A stretch of DNA of 44,393 bases from Blautia luti (lineage in GTDB: Bacteria; Bacillota; Clostridia; Lachnospirales; Lachnospiraceae): assembly GCF_013304735.1 (NCBI RefSeq), contig NZ_JAAITI010000027.1:1-44393 (forward strand), in the 5' to 3' direction. Position 1 is the stretch's first letter, and each line of letters starts with the position of its first letter. This document shows positions 8,812 through 15,364 of this stretch, one piece after another. The notes beneath the pieces are model-generated. The model saw only the letters and a list, made by a program, of their open reading frames with translations. It had not been told where the DNA came from and made no database searches. The translations under genes and the position numbers were made by a program.

Positions 8812-8814
8812 TTT

Positions 8815-8835
8815 TCAAGGTTCAGGAGGAAGCAT
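8815..8835 (-). CDS. Six-codon leader peptide MLPPEP
   Basis: The ATG at 8835 follows a GAGGGAG ribosome site at good distance and opens a frame encoding MLPPEP and a stop. The frame sits immediately after a 20-base element (8845-8864) that is repeated before the sigma gene leader ORF. Two consecutive prolines followed by Glu-Pro are a known context for ribosome pausing, so a regulatory leader for the cna transcript is plausible. Such a short frame cannot be proven from sequence alone. Confidence 0.3.
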   Translation of the reverse strand: MLPPEP

Positions 8836-8844
8836 TTTTAACTC

Positions 8845-8864
8845 CCTCACATATACAAAAGATG
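8845..8864 (-). repeat. 20-base direct repeat, copy 2 (cna leader)
   Basis: The plus-strand sequence cctcacatatacaaaagatg is identical to that at 9662-9681. In both places, read on the minus strand, it ends in a purine-rich ribosome site that precedes a very short ORF. This copy lies ahead of the MLPPEP frame and the cna gene. It may be a promoter or leader element shared by two ICE transcripts. Confidence 0.6.
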
Positions 8865-8907
8865 AACGGCCTTTTTACAGGTTCCAAAATGAAATTTTTT
8901 TAATTTT

Positions 8908-9525
8908 TTATTGATTGGCATGTTTTTTCATGATTTCAATCGATCGTTTTATAGTTCCGGCTACTGTCTGCTGACTGATTCCAAGACTTTTCGCAATATC
9001 CATCTGATTCATCTGCTCCCAAAAATACAGGTAAATAATCTCTTTTTGTCTTTCTGTTAATGTTTGCAACAGTTCTTTGATCAACTCTTTTTCAATCATA
9101 TCGTCCAGACAGTTCCTTCTTGGATCGATCAGATATTTCCGGTCTTCCACGACTACAGAATAAGATATAATTCCGTGATAATCGCCGATCTTGATTTGAT
9201 TGGTTATCATTCGATCAGATGCAACTAATAATGGAAGCACATACCAGTTTTCATTATCAAAGAACTCTCGTTTCACTCTTTTTCTTGTTCCATCGGCATT
9301 TTCATATTCATAGCCACTACATTTGTGCAATGGAAATACTGTGGTCTTTGTTCCTTCCTGATAAAGTACATAGCCATTTTCATAGACAGCAATGGATGCA
9401 TCTGTCTCAAGTACTTCTTTTACAACAATCTCTGCTCCAGATTCTTTTAACGCTTTTGCTGATGGAGTATCTGCCTTCATATCTGCTACTTTTACTACTT
9501 TCTTTAATTCTTTTAATGTCAACAT
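8908..9525 (-). CDS. Sigma-70-like regulator with region 4 HTH
   Basis: A 205-residue protein. The C-terminal third carries a sigma region 4-type helix-turn-helix: LTERQKEIIYLYFWEQMNQMDIAKSLGISQQTVAGTIKR in two overlapping segments (about residues 155-195). The N-terminal part does not show sigma region 2, so it may act as a transcription activator or an anti-sigma-independent adaptor rather than a full sigma factor. Comparable region-4-only proteins sit in the regulatory part of Tn916-type elements (orf7). The start ATG at 9525 lies directly next to a hairpin that buries its weak AGGCGG ribosome site, and a 24-codon ORF lies just upstream, indicating translational control. The cna and transfer genes follow on the same strand and are its likely targets. 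Confidence 0.82.
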   Translation of the reverse strand: MLTLKELKKVVKVADMKADTPSAKALKESGAEIVVKEVLETDASIAVYENGYVLYQEGTKTTVFPLHKCSGYEYENADGTRKRVKREFFDNENWYVLPLLVASDRMITNQIKIGDYHGIISYSVVVEDRKYLIDPRRNCLDDMIEKELIKELLQTLTERQKEIIYLYFWEQMNQMDIAKSLGISQQTVAGTIKRSIEIMKKHANQ

Positions 9526-9564
9526 ATGGACCGCCTTTCTGCCTTTCGGCTACGGGCAGTCCAT
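9526..9564 (-). promoter_or_regulatory. Hairpin sequestering the sigma gene ribosome site
   Basis: On the minus strand ATGGACTGCC (9564-9555) pairs over ten positions, with one G-U, with GGCGGTCCAT (9535-9526). The second arm contains most of the ribosome site AGGCGG and ends one base before the ATG at 9525. Inside the loop is a further GCC-GAAA-GGC mini-hairpin with a GNRA tetraloop. The upstream leader ORF stops 11 bases before the first arm, close enough for a terminating ribosome to open it. The layout is that of a translational attenuator. Confidence 0.72.
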
Positions 9565-9574
9565 GAACAAAGCA

Positions 9575-9649
9575 TTAAAAATGAGCATTCCAATGAGCCA
9601 CGAACTCACCCGTTTTTTTTTGAACGGGAGTCCGTGACTCCAAGATCAT
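9575..9649 (-). CDS. 24-residue leader peptide of the sigma gene
   Basis: The frame starts at ATG 9649, seven bases after a perfect AGGAGG, much the strongest ribosome site in this stretch. It encodes a 24-residue peptide beginning MILESRTPVQ and ending in HWNAHF. It stops 11 bases before the hairpin that hides the ribosome site of the sigma-like gene. Two overlapping inverted repeats lie within it (GGAGTC-CGT-GACTCC at 9627-9641 and CCCGTT/AACGGG at 9609-9628) and they share two bases, so only one can fully form. The peptide shows no run of one amino acid, so the sensed signal cannot be read from its sequence. Coding status is inferred from site strength and position. Confidence 0.6.
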   Translation of the reverse strand: MILESRTPVQKKTGEFVAHWNAHF

Positions 9650-9661
9650 TTATTTTTTCCT

Positions 9662-9681
9662 CCTCACATATACAAAAGATG
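9662..9681 (-). repeat. 20-base direct repeat, copy 1 (sigma leader)
   Basis: Identical to 8845-8864. On the minus strand it reads into GTGAGGAGG, the ribosome site of the 24-codon leader ORF. A CCTCC run just upstream could pair with that GGAGG. It is probably part of a conserved 5' leader or promoter used twice in this regulatory region. Confidence 0.6.
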
Positions 9682-9727
9682 GGAGGCTAAAATACAGTGT
9701 CTAAAACATAAAAAATTTAAAAACATA

Positions 9728-9816
9728 AAAAAACCCGACAAAACAAATACTTCAACGATCTCCAAAACCAGAAAATACTTCTGATCTTGCAGTGTATCCG
9801 TAAATGTTTTGCCGGG
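9728..9816 (-). terminator. Long-stem terminator of the dinB operon
   Basis: On the minus strand CCCGGCAAAAC (9816-9806) pairs with GTTTTGTCGGG (9745-9735), one mismatch, followed by seven T. The 60-base loop holds a small CAGAA/TTCTG hairpin. It lies after the zinc-ribbon gene and before the sigma leader, ending the operon that starts at dinB. Confidence 0.75.
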
Positions 9817-9928
9817 CTCTTAGTGATTCCAGTCAGGTTCAGCTCCTTGACAAACTCTTGCTGTCTGGTGCGTTCTTGATGGTTCCTGCCAAATCCAACG
9901 CTTACTACAGACAGCTCATTCTATTCTG

Positions 9929-10156
9929 TTATGATCCCTGATTCATCATCTTTCGGGAATACGTCCGCATCCTGGACTTTAATTGTTCATCACGAATGTG
10001 GATCGGACGAACCGACACCATATCATCCTTTACAAATATCTCCAATGTACTGCGACATTTTTTGCACTCCACTTCTGAATCGCTTTGTGCGCTCTTTTCA
10101 ATAAATGCTCCACATACAGAGCAGTGTACATGCCATTTAATAGCACCTGATCCCAT
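9929..10156 (-). CDS. Small zinc-ribbon protein
   Basis: A 75-residue protein with two CxxC pairs, CSVCGAF near residue 12 and CKKCRST near 31, forming a probable four-Cys zinc ribbon, followed by a basic tail containing SRMRTYSRKM. It is the last gene of the operon beginning with the Y-family polymerase and is followed by the terminator at 9728-9816. A GGAGGAAGCCTATATG ribosome context precedes the ATG. Similar ribbon proteins are common in ICEs, where they may bind DNA or another protein, but I do not recognise a characterised family. Function remains open. Confidence 0.75.
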   Translation of the reverse strand: MGSGAIKWHVHCSVCGAFIEKSAQSDSEVECKKCRSTLEIFVKDDMVSVRPIHIRDEQLKSRMRTYSRKMMNQGS

Positions 10157-10197
10157 ATAGGCTTCCTCCTTTAAGCAATAAGTTATTTCTCCATTTA

Positions 10198-10425
10198 TTA
10201 CTCAACGGACCAAAGGGAAATCAAATCCGCCTTATGAGCATCATGCCATCCATTCCGTAAGTGCCAAAGCTGCACGAACAGCACGATTTTTATTCTGATC
10301 AGATCTGCTTTGTCGATCTGTGCATCCTTTTTTATCCTTCCGCCAGCTACCACACACTCTTTCCGGTATAAAAAATTCCGCTGTGATTCATTAACATGAT
10401 ATTTCAATAGTTTCAAATACATCAC
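10198..10425 (-). CDS. Hypothetical small protein after the yolD-like gene
   Basis: A 75-residue frame that starts inside the 3' end of the yolD-like gene, overlapping it by 35 bases. No convincing ribosome site precedes the ATG pair at its start, and no domain is recognised. The tail contains WHLRNGWHDAHKADLISLW. It could be a coupled small gene, or the remnant of an older longer one. It is listed because it fills the gap between two real genes of the operon and runs to a stop without frame damage, but the evidence is thin. Confidence 0.35.
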   Translation of the reverse strand: MMYLKLLKYHVNESQRNFLYRKECVVAGGRIKKDAQIDKADLIRIKIVLFVQLWHLRNGWHDAHKADLISLWSVE

Positions 10426-10816
10426 CAGTCAGATCACAGATGTCCTGGATCTGAATCTCGGTATCATCAATCCGTAAGAAGACTGATGGATCAAAAAATT
10501 CTACGGTTCCAGATAATGTATGGTACTGACCAACGGATGGATTCTTCCATGACTTTTGAAAATAAGTTGCCTGTATCTTCATTCCATATGTCAGTATCCT
10601 TAATTTCATATCCAGCTCATTTTTCTTTTCCTCAGATAAATCTCTTTTCGGTTCGTAAATGATTTCCTGTTGCCGGATCGTTTCATCCAGTCCACGAAGT
10701 GCCGCAAATGGAGCAAACTGTTTTGCCCTGCGTCCTACATCCATGGGATGTCTCCTGGAAACCGGTCTTGGTAAATATAAATACGGTTGATATGCACTTG
10801 CCAGCACTTTTTGCAC
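10391..10816 (-). CDS. YolD-like protein
   Basis: A 141-residue protein with the YolD-type N-terminal motif RRHPMDVGRRAKQFAPFAAL at about residues 20-40, then a beta-rich C-terminal domain with GTVEFFDPSVFLRIDDTEIQIQDI. YolD-like proteins are found next to Y-family polymerases (uvrX, yqjW) in Bacillus and in Firmicutes mobile elements, and have been suggested to act with them. Here the start lies six bases after the polymerase stop, so both are made from one transcript. The role in SOS-type mutagenesis or polymerase control is known by association only. Confidence 0.85.
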   Translation of the reverse strand: MQKVLASAYQPYLYLPRPVSRRHPMDVGRRAKQFAPFAALRGLDETIRQQEIIYEPKRDLSEEKKNELDMKLRILTYGMKIQATYFQKSWKNPSVGQYHTLSGTVEFFDPSVFLRIDDTEIQIQDICDLTGDVFETIEISC

Positions 10817-10821
10817 CTCCT

Positions 10822-12096
10822 CTAAGCACGGTGACCGCCAATCTGTTCATTGCGTTCTCGATACGTAGAACACTCTAGCAGGTTAGATCCACGCATGATT
10901 GCATTCTTTCCATAACGTTGCTTTACATTCAATACTGCTTCCTGTAAATGCCGTTCTTTATCGGTCTGTTTGGGATCATCAAACAGGCTGTACTGCACAT
11001 AACTTTCAGGAGCAACCCTGTTCGCACACACCTCGATTCTTCGGATTCCGGTATATCTGTCCGCAATCCTGAGATATAAATCTTCCACTGCATCTATGAT
11101 CTTTTTGGAACTGTTACTTTCTCTTTCGAGTTTTACAGTTCCTTTGGATGCCTCATGCTCATACCTGTGGTCATAGGCGATCCATAAAGCGAGAGAGTTT
11201 GTTACCAGTCCTTTTTCAAACAGATCCAGGACCAGGTTGTCTGTCATTTCCCTTACGATCACAAGTGCTTCGTCAAAAGAATAATTTCGCATCAGCACCT
11301 GGCCATTCGATAGGCTGTGTTCCTCAGAATGATAGTTCTTGATATCACTCATCCGGCATGTTTCATAACCCCATGCATGATCGATCAACAGCTCTGCATC
11401 AATCCCAAACATCTTATACAGCCAGTCCTCGGATCTTAAAGAAACCATTGCGATATCTCCCATTGTATGAATCCCGTAACCAGTCAGTTTCTTTTCTGTC
11501 CGGGATCCAATCCTCCAGAAATCACTTAATGGTTTATGATCCCATAGCTGCTCTCTGTAAGAGAATTCATCCAGGATTCCGATATGGTCATCCACATGCT
11601 TTGCTACGATATCCATTGCGATCTTAGCAAGATACAGATTGGTTCCCACACCTGCAGTTGCAGTGATGCCAGTTTCCTCCATGACCGCCTGCATAAGCTT
11701 TACCGCCATTTCTTTTGCAGTGAGATGATAAAGCTGTAGATAATTGGTTATGTCAATAAAACATTCATCGACACTGTACACATGGATATCTTCTTTTGAT
11801 ACATACCGCAGATAGATTCCATAAATCTTTGCGGAATAATCCATGTACAGCTGCATCCTCGGCATAGCTGTAATGTACTTCACACAATCCGGTATCTCAT
11901 GGATCCGGCACCGGTTCTTGATTCCAAGAGCCTTCATAGCCGGAGTGATTGCCAAACAGATTGTAGACTTTGATCTGGTCGGATCTGCAACCACCAGGTT
12001 TGCTTTAAATGGATCCAGCCCACGTTCTACGCATTCCACAGAAGCATAAAAGGACTTTAGATCAATACAGATAATAGAAGTCTGATCCTGACTCAC
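10822..12096 (-). CDS. Y-family DNA polymerase (DinB/UvrX type)
   Basis: A translesion polymerase. It has the catalytic motif IDLKSFYASVECVERGLDP near the N-terminus, with the first metal-binding Asp, and SVDECFIDIT with the second Asp-Glu pair. A helix-hairpin-helix region (FWRIGSRTEKKLTGYGIHTMGDIA) and little-finger domain follow. Near the C-terminus is QYSLFDD, a good beta-clamp-binding motif. An ATG at 12144 is possible, but GTG at 12096 is preferred. It follows GGGAGGTGACAAT at proper spacing and starts SQDQTSIICID, giving about 424 residues. The promoter at 12266-12294 carries a repressor-type operator in its spacer, so expression is probably induced when the divergent XRE repressor is removed. 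yolD-like and zinc-ribbon genes follow. Confidence 0.93.
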   Translation of the reverse strand: MSQDQTSIICIDLKSFYASVECVERGLDPFKANLVVADPTRSKSTICLAITPAMKALGIKNRCRIHEIPDCVKYITAMPRMQLYMDYSAKIYGIYLRYVSKEDIHVYSVDECFIDITNYLQLYHLTAKEMAVKLMQAVMEETGITATAGVGTNLYLAKIAMDIVAKHVDDHIGILDEFSYREQLWDHKPLSDFWRIGSRTEKKLTGYGIHTMGDIAMVSLRSEDWLYKMFGIDAELLIDHAWGYETCRMSDIKNYHSEEHSLSNGQVLMRNYSFDEALVIVREMTDNLVLDLFEKGLVTNSLALWIAYDHRYEHEASKGTVKLERESNSSKKIIDAVEDLYLRIADRYTGIRRIEVCANRVAPESYVQYSLFDDPKQTDKERHLQEAVLNVKQRYGKNAIMRGSNLLECSTYRERNEQIGGHRA

Positions 12097-12203
12097 ATTG
12101 TCACCTCCCATACGTCTTTCCTCTTTTTGTAACATGTATCCCATTTTGACTGTGCATCCTTCCTGTTTTCTTTAAAATATAGGAAATTCATTCCACATAT
12201 TCA

Positions 12204-12232
12204 TTGACAAAAGAGGAAATATTGTGTATCTT
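12204..12232 (+). promoter_or_regulatory. Promoter for the XRE-ImmA operon
   Basis: TTGACA at 12204-12209, exactly 17 bases, then TATCTT at 12227-12232. A GGAAATAT operator half site lies in the spacer and a full operator follows directly downstream, suggesting autoregulation. Confidence 0.6.
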
Positions 12233-12265
12233 ATAGGAAAGATATTTCCCTTATCTGTGATTCAC

Positions 12266-12294
12266 ATTATAGGAGAGATATTTCCCTTTGTCAA
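12266..12294 (-). promoter_or_regulatory. Consensus promoter of the dinB operon
   Basis: On the minus strand TTGACA (12294-12289), a 17-base spacer and TATAAT (12271-12266) form a perfect sigma-A promoter. The spacer is made up of the operator GGGAAATATCTCTCC, so a bound repressor would block polymerase directly. Confidence 0.85.
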
Positions 12295-12386
12295 GATTAA
12301 TTTTTGATTTTTAGGAGACACATTTCCCATTTTGCCTTGAGGCGGTAATGAGATTTATAAGACAAGGCTTAGAAAGAGGTATGTTT

Positions 12387-12806
12387 ATGACATTCGGTGA
12401 AAAAGTAAGATCATTAAGAAAAGAAAAAAAGATGAGTCAGCAGGAACTGGCCAGTATGGTTGGTGTTTCATATAGGACCATTCGATCCTGGGAAGTAGAA
12501 GGACGTTTTCCAAAACAAAATGTTCTGTATCAGAAACTGGCAGATGCATTACAGTGTGACGTTTCTTATCTCATGAGTGAGAATGAAGCTTTTATCACAG
12601 AAGCATCCGAACAGTTTGGTAACCGTGGTGCCAGACAGGCTCAGCAGATTCTGGAACAGGCTGCAGCTATGTTTGCCGGTGGATCACTGACAGACGAAGA
12701 TAAAATAGCTTTTATGGATGAGATCCAGAGCCTTTATCTGGATTCCAAAAGACGTGCAAAGAAATTTACACCGAAAAAATATCTGAAAAACCAAGAGGAA
12801 AAATAA
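12387..12806 (+). CDS. XRE family repressor, ImmR-like
   Basis: A helix-turn-helix protein with the HTH at about residues 12-60, including MSQQELASMVGVSYRTIRSWE. It has a C-terminal region of about 75 residues, where repressors of this class hold oligomerisation or cleavage-sensing segments. ATG at 12387 (MTFGEKVRSL) follows AGAGG at seven bases. An upstream ATG at 12348 with GAGGCGG before it would add 13 residues. The gene is divergent from the polymerase operon and is followed by an ImmA-type metalloprotease. This matches the ICEBs1 ImmR-ImmA pair, where the protease cleaves the repressor on DNA damage or mating signals. Regulation by this protein of the operators at 12180-12329 is inferred. 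Confidence 0.85.
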   Translation: MTFGEKVRSLRKEKKMSQQELASMVGVSYRTIRSWEVEGRFPKQNVLYQKLADALQCDVSYLMSENEAFITEASEQFGNRGARQAQQILEQAAAMFAGGSLTDEDKIAFMDEIQSLYLDSKRRAKKFTPKKYLKNQEEK

Positions 12807-12897
12807 TAGAAGGCGGGATTATTGTACACCTAATCTGTTACCTTATAGTTACAAGGATATTTCTGCCCTTTTATTTTTTACTTTTGAGGTGATTTAT

Positions 12898-13413
12898 TTG
12901 AGAAACACTTACATATATACAGAAACAAAGAAATTAATCAAGAAATATGGAACCCGAGATCCATTTGAGATCATGGATCAGATGAACATTGTTGTCGGGG
13001 AAACTTCCAGATATAAGGCACTGAAAGGATATTGTTTTATGAGCTGCAAGACGATCTATGTCATGATCAGCAGTTTCCTTTCAGAAGAAGAAAAGATGAT
13101 CGTCGCCGCCCATGAATTAGGGCATATCATCCTGCATCGTTCCCAGCTGAAAATGGCTCCGATGCAAGATGATACACTCTACAATATGACGGATAATACA
13201 GAATACCAGGCCAATCTGTTTGCTGCAGATCTACTGATTGAAGATGAAGACATTGAAGAGATGGTTCAGAACGAAGACCTGGATTATTTCGTACTCTGCA
13301 GTTCATTGAATGCGACCCCGGAACTAATGAGCTTTAAATTATACAGCCTGACAAAACGAGGCCAGGCTTATCATATGCCGATGGAGATTCAGAGTAATTT
13401 CCTGGCAAAATAA
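12898..13413 (+). CDS. ImmA/IrrE-type metallopeptidase
   Basis: A 172-residue protein with the zinc-protease motif AAHELGHIILHR (HExxH) near residue 74 and a later NTEYQANLFAADLLI segment providing the third ligand Glu, both standard for the ImmA/IrrE (DUF955, COG2856) family. In ICEBs1 the homologue cleaves the repressor ImmR to start excision. The gene follows the XRE gene by about 90 bases in the same direction, so the two probably form an operon. The likely start is TTG at 12898, six bases after GAGGTG; GTG at 12889 is also open. Cleavage of the neighbouring XRE protein is inferred from the family. Confidence 0.87.
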   Translation: MRNTYIYTETKKLIKKYGTRDPFEIMDQMNIVVGETSRYKALKGYCFMSCKTIYVMISSFLSEEEKMIVAAHELGHIILHRSQLKMAPMQDDTLYNMTDNTEYQANLFAADLLIEDEDIEEMVQNEDLDYFVLCSSLNATPELMSFKLYSLTKRGQAYHMPMEIQSNFLAK

Positions 13414-13478
13414 TAAAGGATAAGCGTATTCTACAATAAGAAAACTATAGACTTATCTCACTGAAAGGGGGATTATTT

Positions 13479-14129
13479 ATGTCAAAACATCATATCGAAA
13501 AGGTCACCTGCCCTTCCTGCCATCATGAGGGAGATTTTGAAGTCTGGGACAGCATTAATACTGTACTGGATCCTGAAATGAAAGAGAAGGTACTTAATCA
13601 GTCTATTTTCCTTTATACCTGCCCGAACTGTGGAGAGACCTTTCGTTTAAACTATCCTATACTCTATCACCAGATGGAAGATCTTGTCATGATTTATCTG
13701 GTTCCTGAATCAGAAGTAAAGAAGACATATGAAATATTTTATGAAAAAAATGCTTTGGCTGATTATCGTACTGAAAAGTACTTAAACCGGATTGTGACAT
13801 CAGCAAATCAGCTCGTTGAAAAGATCCAGATCTTTGATGCAGGTAAAGATGACAGGGTAATGGAACTTGTTAAATTACTTGCGACAGATTCTATTCTCAA
13901 AAATGATCCTGATATAGAATTTGATGAACTGCGCTTTGCTGTCGACGACGACGGAACAAATATTCTTGTAATCATTAATAAGGGTGAAATCACTGCTGCA
14001 GTTAATATCGACAATATGTATGAATTTGCTTCTTCACACTGCAGTGATTTCAAAGATCTCCGCGATGATGAGGATATTGTTATCAACAGGGAATGGATCC
14101 TTAACAAACTTTCTGAAGAAGAAAATTAA
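13479..14129 (+). CDS. CpXC domain protein
   Basis: A 216-residue protein starting with two CPxC knuckles, CPSCHHEG near residue 10 and CPNCGETF near 47. This spacing defines the CpXC domain, a probable zinc-binding module of unknown function. The rest is helical and acidic, with no catalytic motif I can name. An AAAGGGGG ribosome site precedes the ATG. It follows the ImmA gene in the same direction by 65 bases and may belong to the same transcript. CpXC proteins occur widely in Firmicutes accessory regions. A sensory or partner role to the repressor-protease pair is possible but only from position. Confidence 0.75.
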   Translation: MSKHHIEKVTCPSCHHEGDFEVWDSINTVLDPEMKEKVLNQSIFLYTCPNCGETFRLNYPILYHQMEDLVMIYLVPESEVKKTYEIFYEKNALADYRTEKYLNRIVTSANQLVEKIQIFDAGKDDRVMELVKLLATDSILKNDPDIEFDELRFAVDDDGTNILVIINKGEITAAVNIDNMYEFASSHCSDFKDLRDDEDIVINREWILNKLSEEEN

Positions 14130-14173
14130 TAATATATTTGGTGGCTACACCCCCAAGCCCCTGTGGAATCAAC

Positions 14174-14211
14174 AACACCGGTACTGGATATCAAAATCCC
14201 GCACCGGTGTT
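14174..14211. terminator. Inverted repeat between convergent genes
   Basis: AACACCGGT (14174-14182) and ACCGGTGTT (14203-14211) are perfect 9-bp arms with a 20-base loop. They lie between the convergent CpXC and peptidase genes, so a bidirectional terminator is likely. The following T content is modest on both sides, which weakens the call. Confidence 0.5.
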
Positions 14212-14278
14212 ATTGATTGTAATAATCTTACTTTGATATAATCATAAACTGTCAGTTCTGCAAACTAGAATTTTCAAA

Positions 14279-14881
14279 TTAGTCTTTGCAAATAACCTTT
14301 GAACCTTCACCATCAATTACAATTCCCTGACGGTTGTTAATTGGGCATAGATTCAAATCCGAAAACTCAGTCATTATTTTCTCGGTAACTTTCTTAAATG
14401 GTGCTGTAAGATAATGCGGAAGAACATAGAAATCAATCAAATCAAGCCCTGCATCATCTTCTTGTGAGTAGTCCTCCGGCTTTTCATCCATTTGCTCGAT
14501 ATATTGGATGCTTGGAGCGCATATAATCGCACCTGCCGATTCGCCAATCATCAGTTTTCCCTTTGCCAATTCTTTCTTCAACAGCTCATCCGTTCCCGTT
14601 TTACGGAGCTGGTCTATAAGGAAAAAAGAATTTCCGCCGGTAAAATATATCACATCCGCATCTTCAAAAACAGACTGTATCGTTGAATAAGCCTCCGTTG
14701 AAATATCAATTTCAGTTACGATTGCTCCCAACTTTTTGAATAATTTTCGAGCCGAGCCGACATAACCGGTGTAGCCTTCACGCAGCGAAGCTGTTGGAAT
14801 AAATGCGACTTTTTTATTTTCAATTTCTTCCTTTATCAGACTTCCTACACTTGAAAAGTGCGAACATAAAAACAGTTTCAT
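14279..14881 (-). CDS. Peptidase E-like (S51) serine peptidase
   Basis: A 200-residue protein with the S51-type nucleophile elbow GESAGAII (Ser at about 114), the preceding YFTGGNSFFLIDQL segment, and a histidine in VLPHYLTAP near 153. These match the Ser and His of dipeptidase E and cyanophycinase-like proteins. Family members cleave Asp-X dipeptides or similar small substrates in the cytoplasm. ATG at 14881 follows AAGGAGAATATTG. A TTG one codon upstream is less likely. The gene has its own ribosome site and lies alone between ICE regulatory and replication genes, pointing away from both, so it looks like cargo. No link to transfer is visible. Confidence 0.85.
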   Translation of the reverse strand: MKLFLCSHFSSVGSLIKEEIENKKVAFIPTASLREGYTGYVGSARKLFKKLGAIVTEIDISTEAYSTIQSVFEDADVIYFTGGNSFFLIDQLRKTGTDELLKKELAKGKLMIGESAGAIICAPSIQYIEQMDEKPEDYSQEDDAGLDLIDFYVLPHYLTAPFKKVTEKIMTEFSDLNLCPINNRQGIVIDGEGSKVICKD

Positions 14882-14952
14882 CAATATTCTCCTTTATATA
14901 TAAATTACGATTTGCACTTCAAATCGTTTTCTTCATTCTATCACAGCATCTA

Positions 14953-15351
14953 TTATTCTGCCATCAATCTTTCGAACCAGGTATCCATGACAATAATAAA
15001 CTGGCTTGCCCCTTTCCACTCTTGCAGCATTTCATCCAGAGTTTTGTGTTTCTCATATTTCTGCACGTACACCCAGGTGGCTATACCACTGGCCTCAGAG
15101 ATAATTCCCGTTATGATCTTACGCATGATGTCCTCAAATTCTGCGATTTCCTCTTTAGGAACAATGTCATAAAGGTCGGGAATCTGGAAATCTTCTTTCC
15201 CACAATTCTCATGTACATCAATTAAATCTGCCTTAACTCTCTTTCTGGATTCCTCAGGTAATTTCAAATATTGCCAAATCATTGACACCACTTCGGATGG
15301 TGTGTCTTTTTTGATTGGTGGTAACTGAATAAAATCATTGTTTTCGATCAT
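14953..15351 (-). CDS. Hypothetical acidic ICE protein
   Basis: A protein of about 132 residues starting MIENNDFIQLPPIKKDTP, rich in Asp, Glu and Lys and predicted to be helical and cytoplasmic. I do not recognise a domain. The longer frame opens at 15384, but ATG at 15351 is best placed, eight bases after GAGGAGG. It follows the small membrane gene at 15365 in the same direction, with repA upstream, so it probably belongs to the replication/partition operon. The phrase VSMIWQYLKLPEESRKRVKADLI resembles an adaptor helix bundle, but nothing can be said of its job. Confidence 0.65.
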   Translation of the reverse strand: MIENNDFIQLPPIKKDTPSEVVSMIWQYLKLPEESRKRVKADLIDVHENCGKEDFQIPDLYDIVPKEEIAEFEDIMRKIITGIISEASGIATWVYVQKYEKHKTLDEMLQEWKGASQFIIVMDTWFERLMAE

Positions 15352-15364
15352 TTTCATATCCTCC

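Larger units (their letters stand above)
12180..12329. promoter_or_regulatory. Operator array between dinB and the XRE gene
   Basis: Three copies of a sequence close to TAGGAGANATATTTCCC lie at 12234-12251, 12270-12287 and 12312-12329, spaced 36 and 42 bases apart. The core is an inverted repeat GGAAA/TTTCC. A weaker copy (AGGAAATTCATTCC) is at 12181-12194, and a half site (GAGGAAATAT) lies in the plus-strand promoter. The middle copy occupies the spacer of the minus-strand promoter. The adjacent XRE protein is the natural candidate to bind them and would repress polymerase transcription and probably its own. Confidence 0.75.

Noticed and set aside
9575..9649. Leader ORF as a classical amino acid attenuator
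   Set aside because: The 24 codons show no run of one amino acid; the geometry fits translational attenuation by ribosome position better than amino acid sensing.
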